Counted from the stretch's first letter, positions 15,548-23,483 are shown. The stretch: DNA of 27,300 bases from an uncultured Collinsella sp. (GCA_902496845.1 CABVCJ010000024.1:1-27300); one strand, 5' to 3'. Notes: generated from the sequence alone by a model not told the origin. A program made the numbers and translations.

Positions 15548-16432
15548 GTGAAAATCGCAGCAATTGGTGACAACGTTATTGATCGCTATCTCAACAAAGA
15601 CGTTATGTATCCTGGTGGCAATGCCGTAAACGTCGCTGCCCATGCAAGCATGCTTGGCGCACAGGCAGCGTATATTGGGGAGATCGGCAACGACCTGGGA
15701 GGGCGAATAATCACCGATGCCCTTTCTTCGCTGAACGTTGACCTTTCGCAATCATCTATGCCTGAAAAAGCGACAACCAAGACTTGCGATGTAAATGTTT
15801 ACAACGGTGAACGTGTCGAAGTTGGTTACGATACGGGGGCTTGCTGGGCGCACAAAACCCATATCACCGATTCTGATGTCAAGTTTCTTCAGGGATTCGA
15901 TGCGGTTTTTACCAGCGTCAATGCAAAGCTGCAGGATGATGTGCACCTAGTTCAAGATCTTCCCGCTGTGGTGGTTTACGACTTTTCCGTTAAAGATAAG
16001 TATCGAACCGACGCATATTTCGATCTTGTTTGCCCTGCTACAACCCTTGGTCTGTTTTCCTGTTCTGGCGAGAGCGATCAACAGATTCAACTTCTATTGA
16101 AGAGGGCCATAGAGCATGGTTGTCGCTACACGATTGCTACACGGGGATCTGCAGGGCCTGTGTTCTTTGACGGTTCCCGATGGTACCAGGGAAATATAAG
16201 ACCCGTAGATGCGCTTGACACCATGGGCGCGGGAGATTCGTATATCACTGCGTTTGTTGTGAGCTGTCTCTCGCATGGCTGGAGTAAAAAGCAACCGCTC
16301 GATGCGGAGATCATTCGGGATGCAATGGAATTCGCTGCTGACTATTCAGCTAAGAATTGCCTTAAACCCGGCGGCTTTGGATTCGAGCATAAACTCGCCG
16401 AGATGAAAGACGGCCAAGCTTCCATTTCCTAG
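15548..16432 (+). CDS. PfkB-family kinase, fructoselysine 6-kinase (FrlD)-like
   Basis: A 294-residue ribokinase-fold kinase. It starts M-K-I-A-A-I-G-D-N-V-I-D-R-Y, as in FrlD, has the substrate-binding P-G-G-N-A-V-N-V-A segment (22-30) and the ATP/catalytic D-T-M-G-A-G-D-S motif with Asp230. GTG 15548 is the chosen start: GGGAGG sits 7 bases before it and the alignment begins correctly, whereas the GTG at 15530 would place that site inside the gene. FrlD phosphorylates unphosphorylated fructoselysine, yet a PTS already delivers phosphorylated substrate. The kinase therefore probably serves substrate entering by another route or made inside the cell (inference). Confidence 0.85.
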   Translation: MKIAAIGDNVIDRYLNKDVMYPGGNAVNVAAHASMLGAQAAYIGEIGNDLGGRIITDALSSLNVDLSQSSMPEKATTKTCDVNVYNGERVEVGYDTGACWAHKTHITDSDVKFLQGFDAVFTSVNAKLQDDVHLVQDLPAVVVYDFSVKDKYRTDAYFDLVCPATTLGLFSCSGESDQQIQLLLKRAIEHGCRYTIATRGSAGPVFFDGSRWYQGNIRPVDALDTMGAGDSYITAFVVSCLSHGWSKKQPLDAEIIRDAMEFAADYSAKNCLKPGGFGFEHKLAEMKDGQASIS

Positions 16433-16460
16433 AAAGATATTTTTTTAGGTCATTAAGTAT

Positions 16461-16488
16461 TAATACGTAGTGAAATGACAAGTTGTCA
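16461..16488. promoter_or_regulatory. Operator-like sites before deglycase copy 2
   Basis: TAATACGTAG (16461-16470) resembles the 10169 site, and TGACAAGTTGTCA (16476-16488) is a perfect 6-bp-arm palindrome. A good -10/-35 pair is not evident (TTGTCA at 16483 and TATTAA at 16508 are 19 apart). Copy 2 may have its own regulation in addition to the operon promoter. Confidence 0.35.
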
Positions 16489-16530
16489 ATTGAAACGAAT
16501 TTCACTCTATTAAACGAAGGGATATTAGAT

Positions 16531-17565
16531 ATGTTCAATTTCGATGAGCCTCGTTACGAGAAGGTTGTGAGCGATGCCCTCGCTCTCCGTCCTCAGATTG
16601 AGGCTGCCGTGGACAAGGTCTGCGAGCAGGGCTATTCCAACATCTTCTTCATCGGCTGCGGCGGCACCTGGGCCCACACGCTCCCGATGAAGTACTGGGT
16701 CGAGACCACCACGGCCGACGTCGACGTCCACTGCGAGATCGCCGCCGAGTTCCTCGCATGCCCGCCCAAGGCCTTCAACAAGGACTCGGTCTGCGTCTTC
16801 TCCACCCGCACCGGCACCACCCCCGAGATCATCGAGGCCGCCAAGTTCTGCCAGGAGCAGGGCGCCCGCACGCTGATGTACGTCTCCAACGACAACACCC
16901 CGGCCACCGAGTACGCCGACTACAAGTTCTTCAGCTTCGCCGAGGACGACGTCCTGTGCGAGGCCATCTACACCTACCAGATCACGCTGGTCGCCCGCTT
17001 CCTCAAGAACGCCGGCGCCTTCCCCAAGTACGACACCTTCATGGAGGAGTTCGGCAACATCGCCCCGTACCTCATCAAGGCCAAGGACGCCCAGGACGAG
17101 CGCTGCGCCGCCATGGCCGAGGACTTCAAGGACACCGACTACCACATGGTGATCGGCTCCGGCATGCTCTGGGGCGAGGCCTACGACTACGCCATGTGCA
17201 TCCTCGAGGAGATGCAGTGGATCAAGACCAAGTCCATCCACGCCGCCGAGTTCTTCCACGGCACCATCGAGCTGTGCGAGGAGGGCACGAGCCTCATCAT
17301 GCTCTACGGCGAGGACGACACCCGCAAGCTCATGGACCGCGTGGACAACTTCACCCACATGCTCGCCGACGAGAAGGGCGTCCATGTCCGCGTGAACAAG
17401 TTCGACACCGCCGAGGTCGAGCTGCCGTTCAGCGACCCCGAGTTCCGCAAGATCGTCTCCCCGATGGTCACCTACACCATCACCGAGCGCCTGAGCTGCC
17501 ATCTCGAGCACGTCCGCAACCACCCGCTCACCACGCGTCGCTACTATCACCAGATGAACTACTAA
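16531..17565 (+). CDS. SIS-domain sugar-amine 6-phosphate deglycase, FrlB/GfrF-like, copy 2
   Basis: Encodes exactly the same 344-residue protein as 8825-9859, with the same catalytic-type Glu227 and His243. The only base difference I find is synonymous (C at 17541 for T at 9835). The frame is open from TTG 16483, but the copies become alike exactly at ATG 16531, which has GAAGGG about 9 bases upstream. It is the last gene of the PTS operon before a strong terminator. The upstream 100 bases and the downstream text share nothing with copy 1. Confidence 0.88.
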   Translation: MFNFDEPRYEKVVSDALALRPQIEAAVDKVCEQGYSNIFFIGCGGTWAHTLPMKYWVETTTADVDVHCEIAAEFLACPPKAFNKDSVCVFSTRTGTTPEIIEAAKFCQEQGARTLMYVSNDNTPATEYADYKFFSFAEDDVLCEAIYTYQITLVARFLKNAGAFPKYDTFMEEFGNIAPYLIKAKDAQDERCAAMAEDFKDTDYHMVIGSGMLWGEAYDYAMCILEEMQWIKTKSIHAAEFFHGTIELCEEGTSLIMLYGEDDTRKLMDRVDNFTHMLADEKGVHVRVNKFDTAEVELPFSDPEFRKIVSPMVTYTITERLSCHLEHVRNHPLTTRRYYHQMNY

Positions 17566-17586
17566 TCCTTTCAAATTGCTGCTGTT

Positions 17587-17625
17587 GCCTGCAGGCGAGC
17601 TGTTCTGAACGTCTCGCCTGCAGGC
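17587..17625 (+). terminator. Terminator of the PTS operon
   Basis: A perfect 13-bp GC-rich stem (GCCTGCAGGCGAG with CTCGCCTGCAGGC) and 13-nt loop, followed by TTATTTC. It ends the transcript 22 bases after deglycase copy 2, so the PTS relic beyond it would be silent. Confidence 0.8.
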
Positions 17626-17646
17626 TTATTTCTGGGGTTAATCAGA

Positions 17647-18341
17647 ATAGTTGCCCAGTACCTCCTAGTTGCGCTGGTCGCATTATGGCGTCTATGGACG
17701 AGCAAGCATTTGGCATTACGATGCTTGGTCGTCCGCTGTTTACGAGCCTGTTTGTCGGCTTGATCCTTGGCGATGTCCAGCAGGGAGCTATCGTCGGCGC
17801 TGCTTTGGAGTCCATGTTCATGGGCGCCATCATGGTCGGCGCGGCGGTTCCTCCCGAGGTCTATGCCTCCGGCGTGCTTGGCTGCGCATTTGCCGTCATT
17901 ACGGGTACGGGCACGGCAACTGCCGTCGCACTCGCCCTTCCCGTCTCCGTCTTCCTTCTCTACTCCGTGATTAACTTTGCAACGCGTATCGTCGCCGCCC
18001 ATCTGGGATACGACCTGGGAACCAAGTTCCTGCAGCAGTCCGAAGAGAACAACCTTATGTCTCGCATGACGCATGCTGCCGGTGTCCTCGGAATGACCGT
18101 CATTGGCGCGATGATTGTGGCGCAGGTCTCACTGTCCACTGCTTTGACCTTTGATGTGGGTGGTTCGGAGATTGTCCTGCAGGATCTGTTCGATTCGATC
18201 TTCCCCGGCCTGCTGCCCTTGCTGGCAACGTTCGCTTGCGTTGCCCTGTACAAAAAGGGTGTCAAGACCATTTGGATTATTATTGGTATCTTCGCGATCT
18301 GCATCATCGGAACAGGTTTGGGAGTGTTCGCGGCGGCGTAA
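17647..18341 (+). pseudogene. In-frame IIC-IID chimera, relic of a second mannose-family PTS
   Basis: The first part reads as a mannose-family IIC (V-A-Q-Y-L-L-V-A-L-V-A-L-W, then D-E-Q-A-F-G, L-G-R-P-L-F-T-S, G-A-A-V-P-P-E-V). Near 17950-17970 it switches to the C-terminal part of a IID (H-L-G-Y-D-L-G-T-K-F to G-L-G-V-F-A-A-A), matching residue order in the intact IID at 13640. About 165 IIC and 150 IID residues are missing, as from one deletion of roughly 1 kb. The N-terminus is also broken: one G appears lost at about 17688 (TGG-CG for TGG-GCG), and the expected start reads ATA at 17647. A frame from ATG 17685 gives 218 residues but has no ribosome site. It follows a terminator with no promoter seen. 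Confidence 0.85.
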
Positions 18342-18386
18342 TGTTGACTGCTATGCTCGTGCGTTGGATAACTAACTGACCGTTTG

Positions 18387-18424
18387 AAAACGGGGCTCGG
18401 CGTAAGGCCGGCCCCGTTTTTTTG
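18387..18424 (+). terminator. Terminator after the PTS relic
   Basis: A 10-bp stem AAAACGGGGC / GCCCCGTTTT with an inner GGC-GCC pairing, followed by TTTG. Presumably it was the original terminator of the lost second PTS operon. Confidence 0.88.
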
Positions 18425-18474
18425 TTTGAGGGATTTTCCGACCGTTCAAAAAACCACGCTCGTCCATCACTCAC

Positions 18475-18722
18475 GTATCTCTCATCTCTCATTCGTCACT
18501 AATACGAGAGATAGCAGAAAGACGAGAGATAATTACGAGAGATAACAATGCTGCAAGGTGGCTGGGGAATCGAGGCAAAGTTTACGTATACATGTGTTTA
18601 CCTGTGCGAACGTGATTTGATTGAACCGATAACGGCATTTTTGTCTCTCATCTCTCACTCATCTCTAAGCTGAGAGATAAATGAGAGACGAGAGATGATT
18701 ACGAGAGATAACTGAGAGATAG
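18475..18722. repeat. Two blocks of GAGAGAT repeats with inverted copies
   Basis: Block A (about 18475-18545) and block B (about 18642-18722) each begin with TCTCTCATCTCTCA-type sequence and continue with several GAGAGATAA-type copies on the other strand; both contain GACGAGAGAT(A/G)ATTACGAGAG. In block B the GAGAGA cores start at 18672, 18683, 18690, 18703 and 18714, roughly helical spacing. They lie upstream of the PilZ gene and fill most of the 573-base gap. Imperfect hairpins are possible; protein binding sites are another reading. Confidence 0.7.
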
Positions 18723-18914
18723 GCAGACGGTCTGTCGGGGGACATGCATCGCTGCCAGATTGATGCCGCGCGCGGAGCAGCTGCACGTTCACCCGCGCCC
18801 CGCATCCCGCCATTTCACGCGCTGCACATCGAAACCTGCGGCAAAGCAGTTACAATAGCCCAATGTGCATCGCGCACGACGATGATATCGGCGCCCGCGA
18901 CTGGGGGAGAATAC

Positions 18915-19580
18915 ATGGCAGAGCAACAGATAACGCCGGGGACTAAGCTTCAGGTGGCATTCGACGTGCCCATGGGCCAAAAAACCGACTTCAACATGCT
19001 CGCCACGTACAAAGAGAACCTGGACGAGGCGTACTTCCTTATGAGCGCGCCCATGCTCACCGGCAAGCCGCTGCTCATGGACGAAAACCAAAAGCTCCTG
19101 CTGCAGTACAAAGTGGGCGAGGAGACGTTCGTGCTCGCCGGCTACCCCGAGTCGGTCGAGAAAAAGGGCATCCGCACCTACTGGAAAATGCGCAAAGTCG
19201 CCGAGCAGCGCACCTTCGTCAAGCGTCGCGACGAGCGTTTTAAGGTCGCCATGCGTCTGACCTACCAGCGCGACAACGCGCCGACCCCCGAGCCCGAGGA
19301 CGCCATGACCATCGACGTCTCGGCCGGCGGCCTGGCCATCTACCTCAACGACTACCCCGACGTGGGCGAGGCCCTGGCCGTACAAATGCCCGCGATCCGC
19401 CTGCAGGGCGAGCGCCACGAGCTGCCCGATCAGCTGGGCATCGTGTGCTGGGTACGCCGCGCGCCCAAGGGCAGCCTGTACCGCAACGTCTGCGGCCTGC
19501 AGTTCCGTTATGCCGACGACATGGAGCGCGAGCTCGTCAAAGAATACGTCGGCTACATCCGCGCCAAATATAAGCTCTGA
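18915..19580 (+). CDS. PilZ-domain c-di-GMP receptor, YcgR-like
   Basis: A 221-residue cytoplasmic protein with two domains: an N-terminal YcgR-N-like beta domain (about 5-95) and a C-terminal PilZ domain (about 100-218). Both c-di-GMP contact motifs are intact: RxxxR (Arg104 to Arg108 in K-R-R-D-E-R) and DxSxxG (Asp134, Ser136, Gly139). It should therefore bind c-di-GMP and pass the signal to a partner. Start ATG 18915 is preferred over the longer frame from 18744 because GGGGGAGA lies just upstream. The next gene starts 6 bases after the stop, so the two are very likely co-translated. No flagellar gene is nearby; the target is unknown. Confidence 0.88.
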   Translation: MAEQQITPGTKLQVAFDVPMGQKTDFNMLATYKENLDEAYFLMSAPMLTGKPLLMDENQKLLLQYKVGEETFVLAGYPESVEKKGIRTYWKMRKVAEQRTFVKRRDERFKVAMRLTYQRDNAPTPEPEDAMTIDVSAGGLAIYLNDYPDVGEALAVQMPAIRLQGERHELPDQLGIVCWVRRAPKGSLYRNVCGLQFRYADDMERELVKEYVGYIRAKYKL

Positions 19581-19585
19581 TCGCC

Positions 19586-20731
19586 ATGGCACTGTTCAAG
19601 CGTAACGACAACAAAGATCAATCTGCCGAGGATTTGGCCGAGGATTTGACCGAAGGCGCGGCCGAGGACACGTCACGGAACGCGCCCGGCACCAATGCCG
19701 AGGACGTGCCCGGCGAGGACTCCGTGCCCGAGCAGGCTCCCACCTCCCCCAAGCGCTTCGGCAAGCCCAAACGCAAGCCCAAGCGCGACCTCCGCGGCGT
19801 GGTGCGCATCGAGGAACTGGAGCAGGCACTGGCCGACCAGGACCTCGACGACATCGACCCCGACGCGGTCGTATCCATGTATATGCCCAAGCGCCGCATG
19901 GAACGCATCGGCGCGGCGCTGCTGCGCATGGACAAGCTGCAAAAGGCCCTCGTGGTGCTGGCGCTTGCCTTTGGCGTGCTGTTCGCCCTGTCGTTTATGC
20001 AGGAAAACATGGGTAACTTCACCATCAACCTCAACCGCCTGGAGCTGTTCCGCCGCGGCGTGGCCATTGCCGACAACGGCGACTTTAACAACGCCACCGC
20101 GCGCCTGGCCGCCGACGCCTTGGACAACGGCACCAATATCGCCGCTGAGGACCTGCCCGACAATCTGGACGATATCGACGGCAGCCACAACGGCAAGAAC
20201 TACGTGGCGTACACCTTCTATATCCGCAACGCCGGCAAGACCGATCTGGGCTACAGCGCCAAGCTCAAGGTGGTCAGCGCCAGCAAGGGCGTGGAGAAGG
20301 CCGCGCGCGTGAGGGTGTTTCGCAACGGCAAGCCTACTACCTATGCAGCGGCTGCGGCCAACGGCAATCCCGAACCCAACACCGAGCCGTTTGCGTCCAA
20401 AGACGTGGTGACGACCATCAGCCACAAGAACTTCCGCGTGGGCGATGTGGACAAGTACACCGTGGTCATTTGGCTGGATGGCGACGACCCGGAGTGCGTG
20501 GACAAGATCATCGGCGGCGCGGTGGAGTTTGGTTTTGACTTTGATTCGTCCGAGACCGACGATTCGAGCCTGTTCGTTAAGTTCGTGCAGGATATTGCCG
20601 ACACCCTGACCGGCAACGACCCCATTAGCGCGAGCGGCAACGAGGCGCCCGATTACTACAAGGAACACAACGTGACTTGGAGTAACCGCCGCAACCAAAA
20701 GAACTCGCCCGCAGGGGATGAGGACAAGTAG
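19586..20731 (+). CDS. Single-pass membrane protein with SipW-substrate-like outer domain
   Basis: A 381-residue protein. Residues 1-55 are acidic and disordered-looking, 56-70 strongly basic (K-R-F-G-K-P-K-R-K-P-K-R), and 121-138 form one membrane helix (A-L-V-V-L-A-L-A-F-G). The C-terminal 240 residues should face outward and look beta-rich. Near the end Y-T-V-V-I-W-L-D-G-D-D-P-E-C matches F-K-V-V-I-W-M-E-G-T-D-S-D-C in the secreted protein at 22539, so it appears to be an anchored relative. It directly follows the PilZ gene with no clear ribosome site, suggesting coupling. A c-di-GMP-linked surface or matrix role is an inference; I do not recognise a named family. Confidence 0.8.
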   Translation: MALFKRNDNKDQSAEDLAEDLTEGAAEDTSRNAPGTNAEDVPGEDSVPEQAPTSPKRFGKPKRKPKRDLRGVVRIEELEQALADQDLDDIDPDAVVSMYMPKRRMERIGAALLRMDKLQKALVVLALAFGVLFALSFMQENMGNFTINLNRLELFRRGVAIADNGDFNNATARLAADALDNGTNIAAEDLPDNLDDIDGSHNGKNYVAYTFYIRNAGKTDLGYSAKLKVVSASKGVEKAARVRVFRNGKPTTYAAAAANGNPEPNTEPFASKDVVTTISHKNFRVGDVDKYTVVIWLDGDDPECVDKIIGGAVEFGFDFDSSETDDSSLFVKFVQDIADTLTGNDPISASGNEAPDYYKEHNVTWSNRRNQKNSPAGDEDK

Positions 20732-20738
20732 AACGAAC

Positions 20739-20779
20739 AAGCGCCGGGCCAGGATTGATTTCCCGGTCCGGCGCTTTTG
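20739..20779. terminator. Bidirectional terminator between convergent genes
   Basis: AAGCGCCGGGCC pairs with GGTCCGGCGCTT over 12 bp (one G-T) and is flanked by TTTT on the plus strand. The minus-strand tail (TTGTTCGTTC) is weaker. It lies between the anchored membrane protein and the convergent small gene. Confidence 0.75.
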
Positions 20780-20787
20780 GTGATGGC

Positions 20788-21294
20788 TTATGCCGAGGTT
20801 TTGCCGTCGGAGGCGGTGGCTGAGGCGCCGTCCAGCAAGAACAGCCGTAGCGCGAGCTTGATTGCGTAGCCCGGCTTGACCTGCGCCGCGTTTTCCGTGT
20901 GCTCGCCCAGGCCGCCGCAGTAGGCGTAGAGGTCGCGGATGAGGTCCGCGCCCGAGAGCGTGAACATGTAGCCCGTGTCCGAAAGCGCGTTGGGTGCTGC
21001 GGGCAGCCCCGCAGCCTGACAAAAGCTCGCAAGGTCGGGGCCCATGATGGCCTCGTAGTCAATCGCGGCGCCACGGTCCTGAGCGGCCTGCTCTTGCTTG
21101 CGGGTGTACGACAATGCCGCCGCCAGTACAAAGCTGGGCGTGGGCGCATTGACGTCGTCGGTGGTGGCGACGAGCTTACCGGCCGCTTGCGTGACCAGCC
21201 AGGCGACTTCGCGCTGACAACGAACGGCCTTGCGCGTCACCGGTTTGATCGATCCGGCAGAAACGCTTCCCTTGGGTTGATTGGCGGCAGGCAT
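20788..21294 (-). CDS. Conserved-looking hypothetical protein, 168 aa
   Basis: I do not recognise this family. The protein is soluble, rich in alanine, with no signal peptide or membrane helix. The central part (R-C-Q-R-E-V-A-W-L-V-T-Q, then A-L-S-Y-T-R-K-Q-E-Q) looks helical. Start ATG 21294 has GGGAGG just upstream and is preferred over the GTG at 21345. GC-rich codon use supports a real gene. It converges on the anchored membrane protein and diverges from the SipW-type genes; no operon partner is seen. Confidence 0.65.
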   Translation of the reverse strand: MPAANQPKGSVSAGSIKPVTRKAVRCQREVAWLVTQAAGKLVATTDDVNAPTPSFVLAAALSYTRKQEQAAQDRGAAIDYEAIMGPDLASFCQAAGLPAAPNALSDTGYMFTLSGADLIRDLYAYCGGLGEHTENAAQVKPGYAIKLALRLFLLDGASATASDGKTSA

Positions 21295-21691
21295 GGGCCC
21301 TCCCAACAAATAGCTCGCTAAGCAGGCAAAAATTACACGTGTCACCCCAGTATAGCGAGTGGGGAAGGGCTAGGGCGAAGCTCGGCGGAGGGTGAATGTA
21401 TGCGATGGCGTGGTGCTGCGGTCGCAAGCCTTAAGAGGGACTTACGGCTTTGCGGGAGAGAGATCAAATAAGGCAAACGATGTTCACGTAGCACCACATA
21501 TAACTCGAGGTAGACCTATGAATCTGCCGGAATGTAGGCTGTCGAAAACTCATAAGGAAATCGTAAGAATTATGGTATTCTCAATTCCATGTCTAAAGGA
21601 TGGGCAAGCAACATCCAACACGAAAGCGCGGGCTCCCCTTCCGGGCTTCTCGAGGGTCATCTGGGATGAATGGGGAAAGAAAGGGGTCCGC
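21295..21691. other. Intergenic region before the SipW-type pair
   Basis: About 400 bases between divergent genes. It should hold the promoter of the secreted-protein gene at 21692, but I find no clear -35/-10 pair; TATTCT near 21574 is only a weak -10 candidate. No repeats or RNA genes seen. Confidence 0.35.
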
Positions 21692-22468
21692 ATGGATACC
21701 AAGGCACTAAAGAAGCAAATGGGCGCCGCCATCGCCATGGTCCTCGTGGCAGCCGTAGCCCTCGGCTCCGCCACCTTCGCATGGTTTGTCAGCAACAACA
21801 AGGTTGACGCTACCACCAGTAAGATTTCTGCTCAGTCGAACTCTGCGTTCATGTATATCCGTGATGAGAATGAACAGTCTAAGGATCTTCGCACGGATGA
21901 TTCTTCTGTTGCGAACACGCCGCTTTATCCGGCTCATTGGGCAAATGGCGCCGACACGACTCCGTACGATACGCTGGCTAACTTCTATACGGCATTCGGT
22001 ACCAGTGCGACTGATGGCTCGAAGGTCGACAATACTGTCAAGCTTGTTCCTGCTCAGGGCGCCGACGCTGCCGGCACGCCTGCCGCCGCGGTTACTGGAA
22101 AGTATGCCGTAAAGAACACCTTTTATGTTGGCTCAAAGGGCGCTGAGCTCACCAATCTTGTAGTTGATTCGGCCAAAATTACGGGTGCCACAGGCGATAA
22201 TGATAAATTTGATTCTGCGCTTCGCGTGCTGGTCATGAGCGGGACGAACTGGGTGCTTTGCAATAAGGACGGCATTGTCTCCTCTTCTGACACCACGCAT
22301 AAGCTTGCCGATAAGATTGGCGAGGATGAGACAACCGTTGAAATGTATGTCTTCTACGATGGTGACGATGCTCAGGTCTTTACGAACAATCTTGAGAACC
22401 TGAAGACGGCTTCCAAGCGCATTAACGTTGTCTTCACTGCTACCTCTACTCAGACCGATAAGAACTAG
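21692..22468 (+). CDS. Secreted protein with SipW-type signal peptide, 258 aa
   Basis: The N-terminus has a basic start (D-T-K-A-L-K-K-Q), a hydrophobic core (A-A-I-A-M-V-L-V-A-A-V-A-L-G-S-A-T-F) and the A-W-F-V-S-N segment characteristic of SipW-dependent substrates such as TasA and camelysin. The mature part (about 230 residues) looks beta-rich and has Y-V-F-Y-D-G-D-D near the end, resembling the other two family members here. AAAGGGG lies 6 bases before ATG 21692; the longer frame from 21392 runs through non-coding sequence. Such proteins form or decorate cell-surface fibres in other Gram-positives; that role is inferred. No signal peptidase gene is in the window. Confidence 0.8.
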   Translation: MDTKALKKQMGAAIAMVLVAAVALGSATFAWFVSNNKVDATTSKISAQSNSAFMYIRDENEQSKDLRTDDSSVANTPLYPAHWANGADTTPYDTLANFYTAFGTSATDGSKVDNTVKLVPAQGADAAGTPAAAVTGKYAVKNTFYVGSKGAELTNLVVDSAKITGATGDNDKFDSALRVLVMSGTNWVLCNKDGIVSSSDTTHKLADKIGEDETTVEMYVFYDGDDAQVFTNNLENLKTASKRINVVFTATSTQTDKN

Positions 22469-22486
22469 CGGGATAAGCAGCTAAAC

Positions 22487-22518
22487 AAGGCGGGGGAGAG
22501 GTGTCCCCCGCCTTTTTC
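22487..22518 (+). terminator. Hairpin between the two SipW-type genes
   Basis: AAGGCGGGGGA pairs perfectly with TCCCCCGCCTT (11 bp, 6-nt loop), followed by TTTCTTT. It ends only 20 bases before the next start codon, so the second gene must be reached by readthrough or by a promoter inside the first gene. Confidence 0.88.
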
Positions 22519-22538
22519 TTTAGAGAGGAGGATTTCCG

Positions 22539-23483
22539 TTGAGCGTTAAGCAGATGAAAAAGCAGCTTGCAATCGCAGCCTTGTCTGTCGTTATGGCAGC
22601 GGTTGCACTCGGTTCTGCGACGTACGCTTGGTTTGTCTCCAATACAAAAGTTGATGGCACCACGAGTACCGTTAGCGCTCAGGCAAACGGAATGGTTCTC
22701 CAAATTGCTTCTGGTCCAGATGCCATTCATGACGGTAGTGATCACCAAACGACCGCCGCAAGTCGTGGTCATGAAATTAGCCCGTCTTCAACGAACGATG
22801 CCCTTAACTGGTTCGTTCCAAAATCATGGAACGGAACAGATGTAAGTGGCTATCAGAGGGCGACGATTTCCAACCAGCTTGAGGGTGCCTACGCGCTTGG
22901 GGGAGATCCTAAGACCTATTACGCCTATACGATGGCGGAGTATACGCTCTACACGATCAACCAGACTGGCGAGGCTGACGTCTATCTCGACAATAGTAGC
23001 TCGAACGGCCCCGTTGTTGTGACTGCGTCGGAAGGCGCTTCGCGAGAATGGTTCGACAAAATCAAGGGCAGCCTTCGCGTGGGCCTGCTAATCGACGGTG
23101 AACTTAAGGTCGTCTATACCCCCGTCCCCCCGACTGGTAAGGGAAACGATGTTTCTGCTACCGAAGGCTGGAGTTGCGTGAATTCTGGCAACCTTTCGGT
23201 GACAATGGCGCCGTCTTATGCCCATGTGTGCGGCGACAACATGGTTGATCAGAATGGCAAAAACTGGGGGGCAACCGGAAGCGGCGACTCCTACGTAAAG
23301 CCGACAGGCGATGCTCAAATGCTCGCCCACGTTGGTTACAACGGGACGAACTTCAAGGTTGTCATTTGGATGGAGGGCACCGACAGTGATTGCCAAAACA
23401 TGTCTGGCCTCGATGTTGGTGAAGGAAGCCCGACTTTCGACGTAACGGTTAGCTTGGTCGGCATCGTTCCTGATTCCAAGTAG
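22539..23483 (+). CDS. Secreted protein with SipW-type signal peptide, 314 aa
   Basis: A larger paralogue of the preceding gene. The N-terminus (K-Q-M-K-K-Q-L-A-I-A-A, L-G-S-A-T-Y-A-W-F-V-S-N-T-K-V-D-G-T-T) is almost the same signal as in the first protein. The mature part ends with the K-V-V-I-W-M-E-G-T-D-S-D-C motif shared with the membrane-anchored protein at 19586. Start is TTG 22539, with a strong GAGGAGG 7 bases before it. Position right behind a terminator suggests a set ratio between the two products. Function is inferred as cell-surface/matrix; no catalytic motif is seen. Confidence 0.8.
   Translation: MSVKQMKKQLAIAALSVVMAAVALGSATYAWFVSNTKVDGTTSTVSAQANGMVLQIASGPDAIHDGSDHQTTAASRGHEISPSSTNDALNWFVPKSWNGTDVSGYQRATISNQLEGAYALGGDPKTYYAYTMAEYTLYTINQTGEADVYLDNSSSNGPVVVTASEGASREWFDKIKGSLRVGLLIDGELKVVYTPVPPTGKGNDVSATEGWSCVNSGNLSVTMAPSYAHVCGDNMVDQNGKNWGATGSGDSYVKPTGDAQMLAHVGYNGTNFKVVIWMEGTDSDCQNMSGLDVGEGSPTFDVTVSLVGIVPDSK

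Noticed and set aside
16758..18341. A 527-codon plus-strand open frame across deglycase copy 2, the terminator and the PTS relic
   Set aside because: Its first 270 codons are an out-of-frame shadow of the deglycase (the same shadow occurs over copy 1), and only the last part is real sequence of the PTS pseudogene.
19673..21022. A 449-codon minus-strand frame
   Set aside because: Shadow of the anchored membrane-protein gene and its terminator; no motif, and it crosses a clear terminator.
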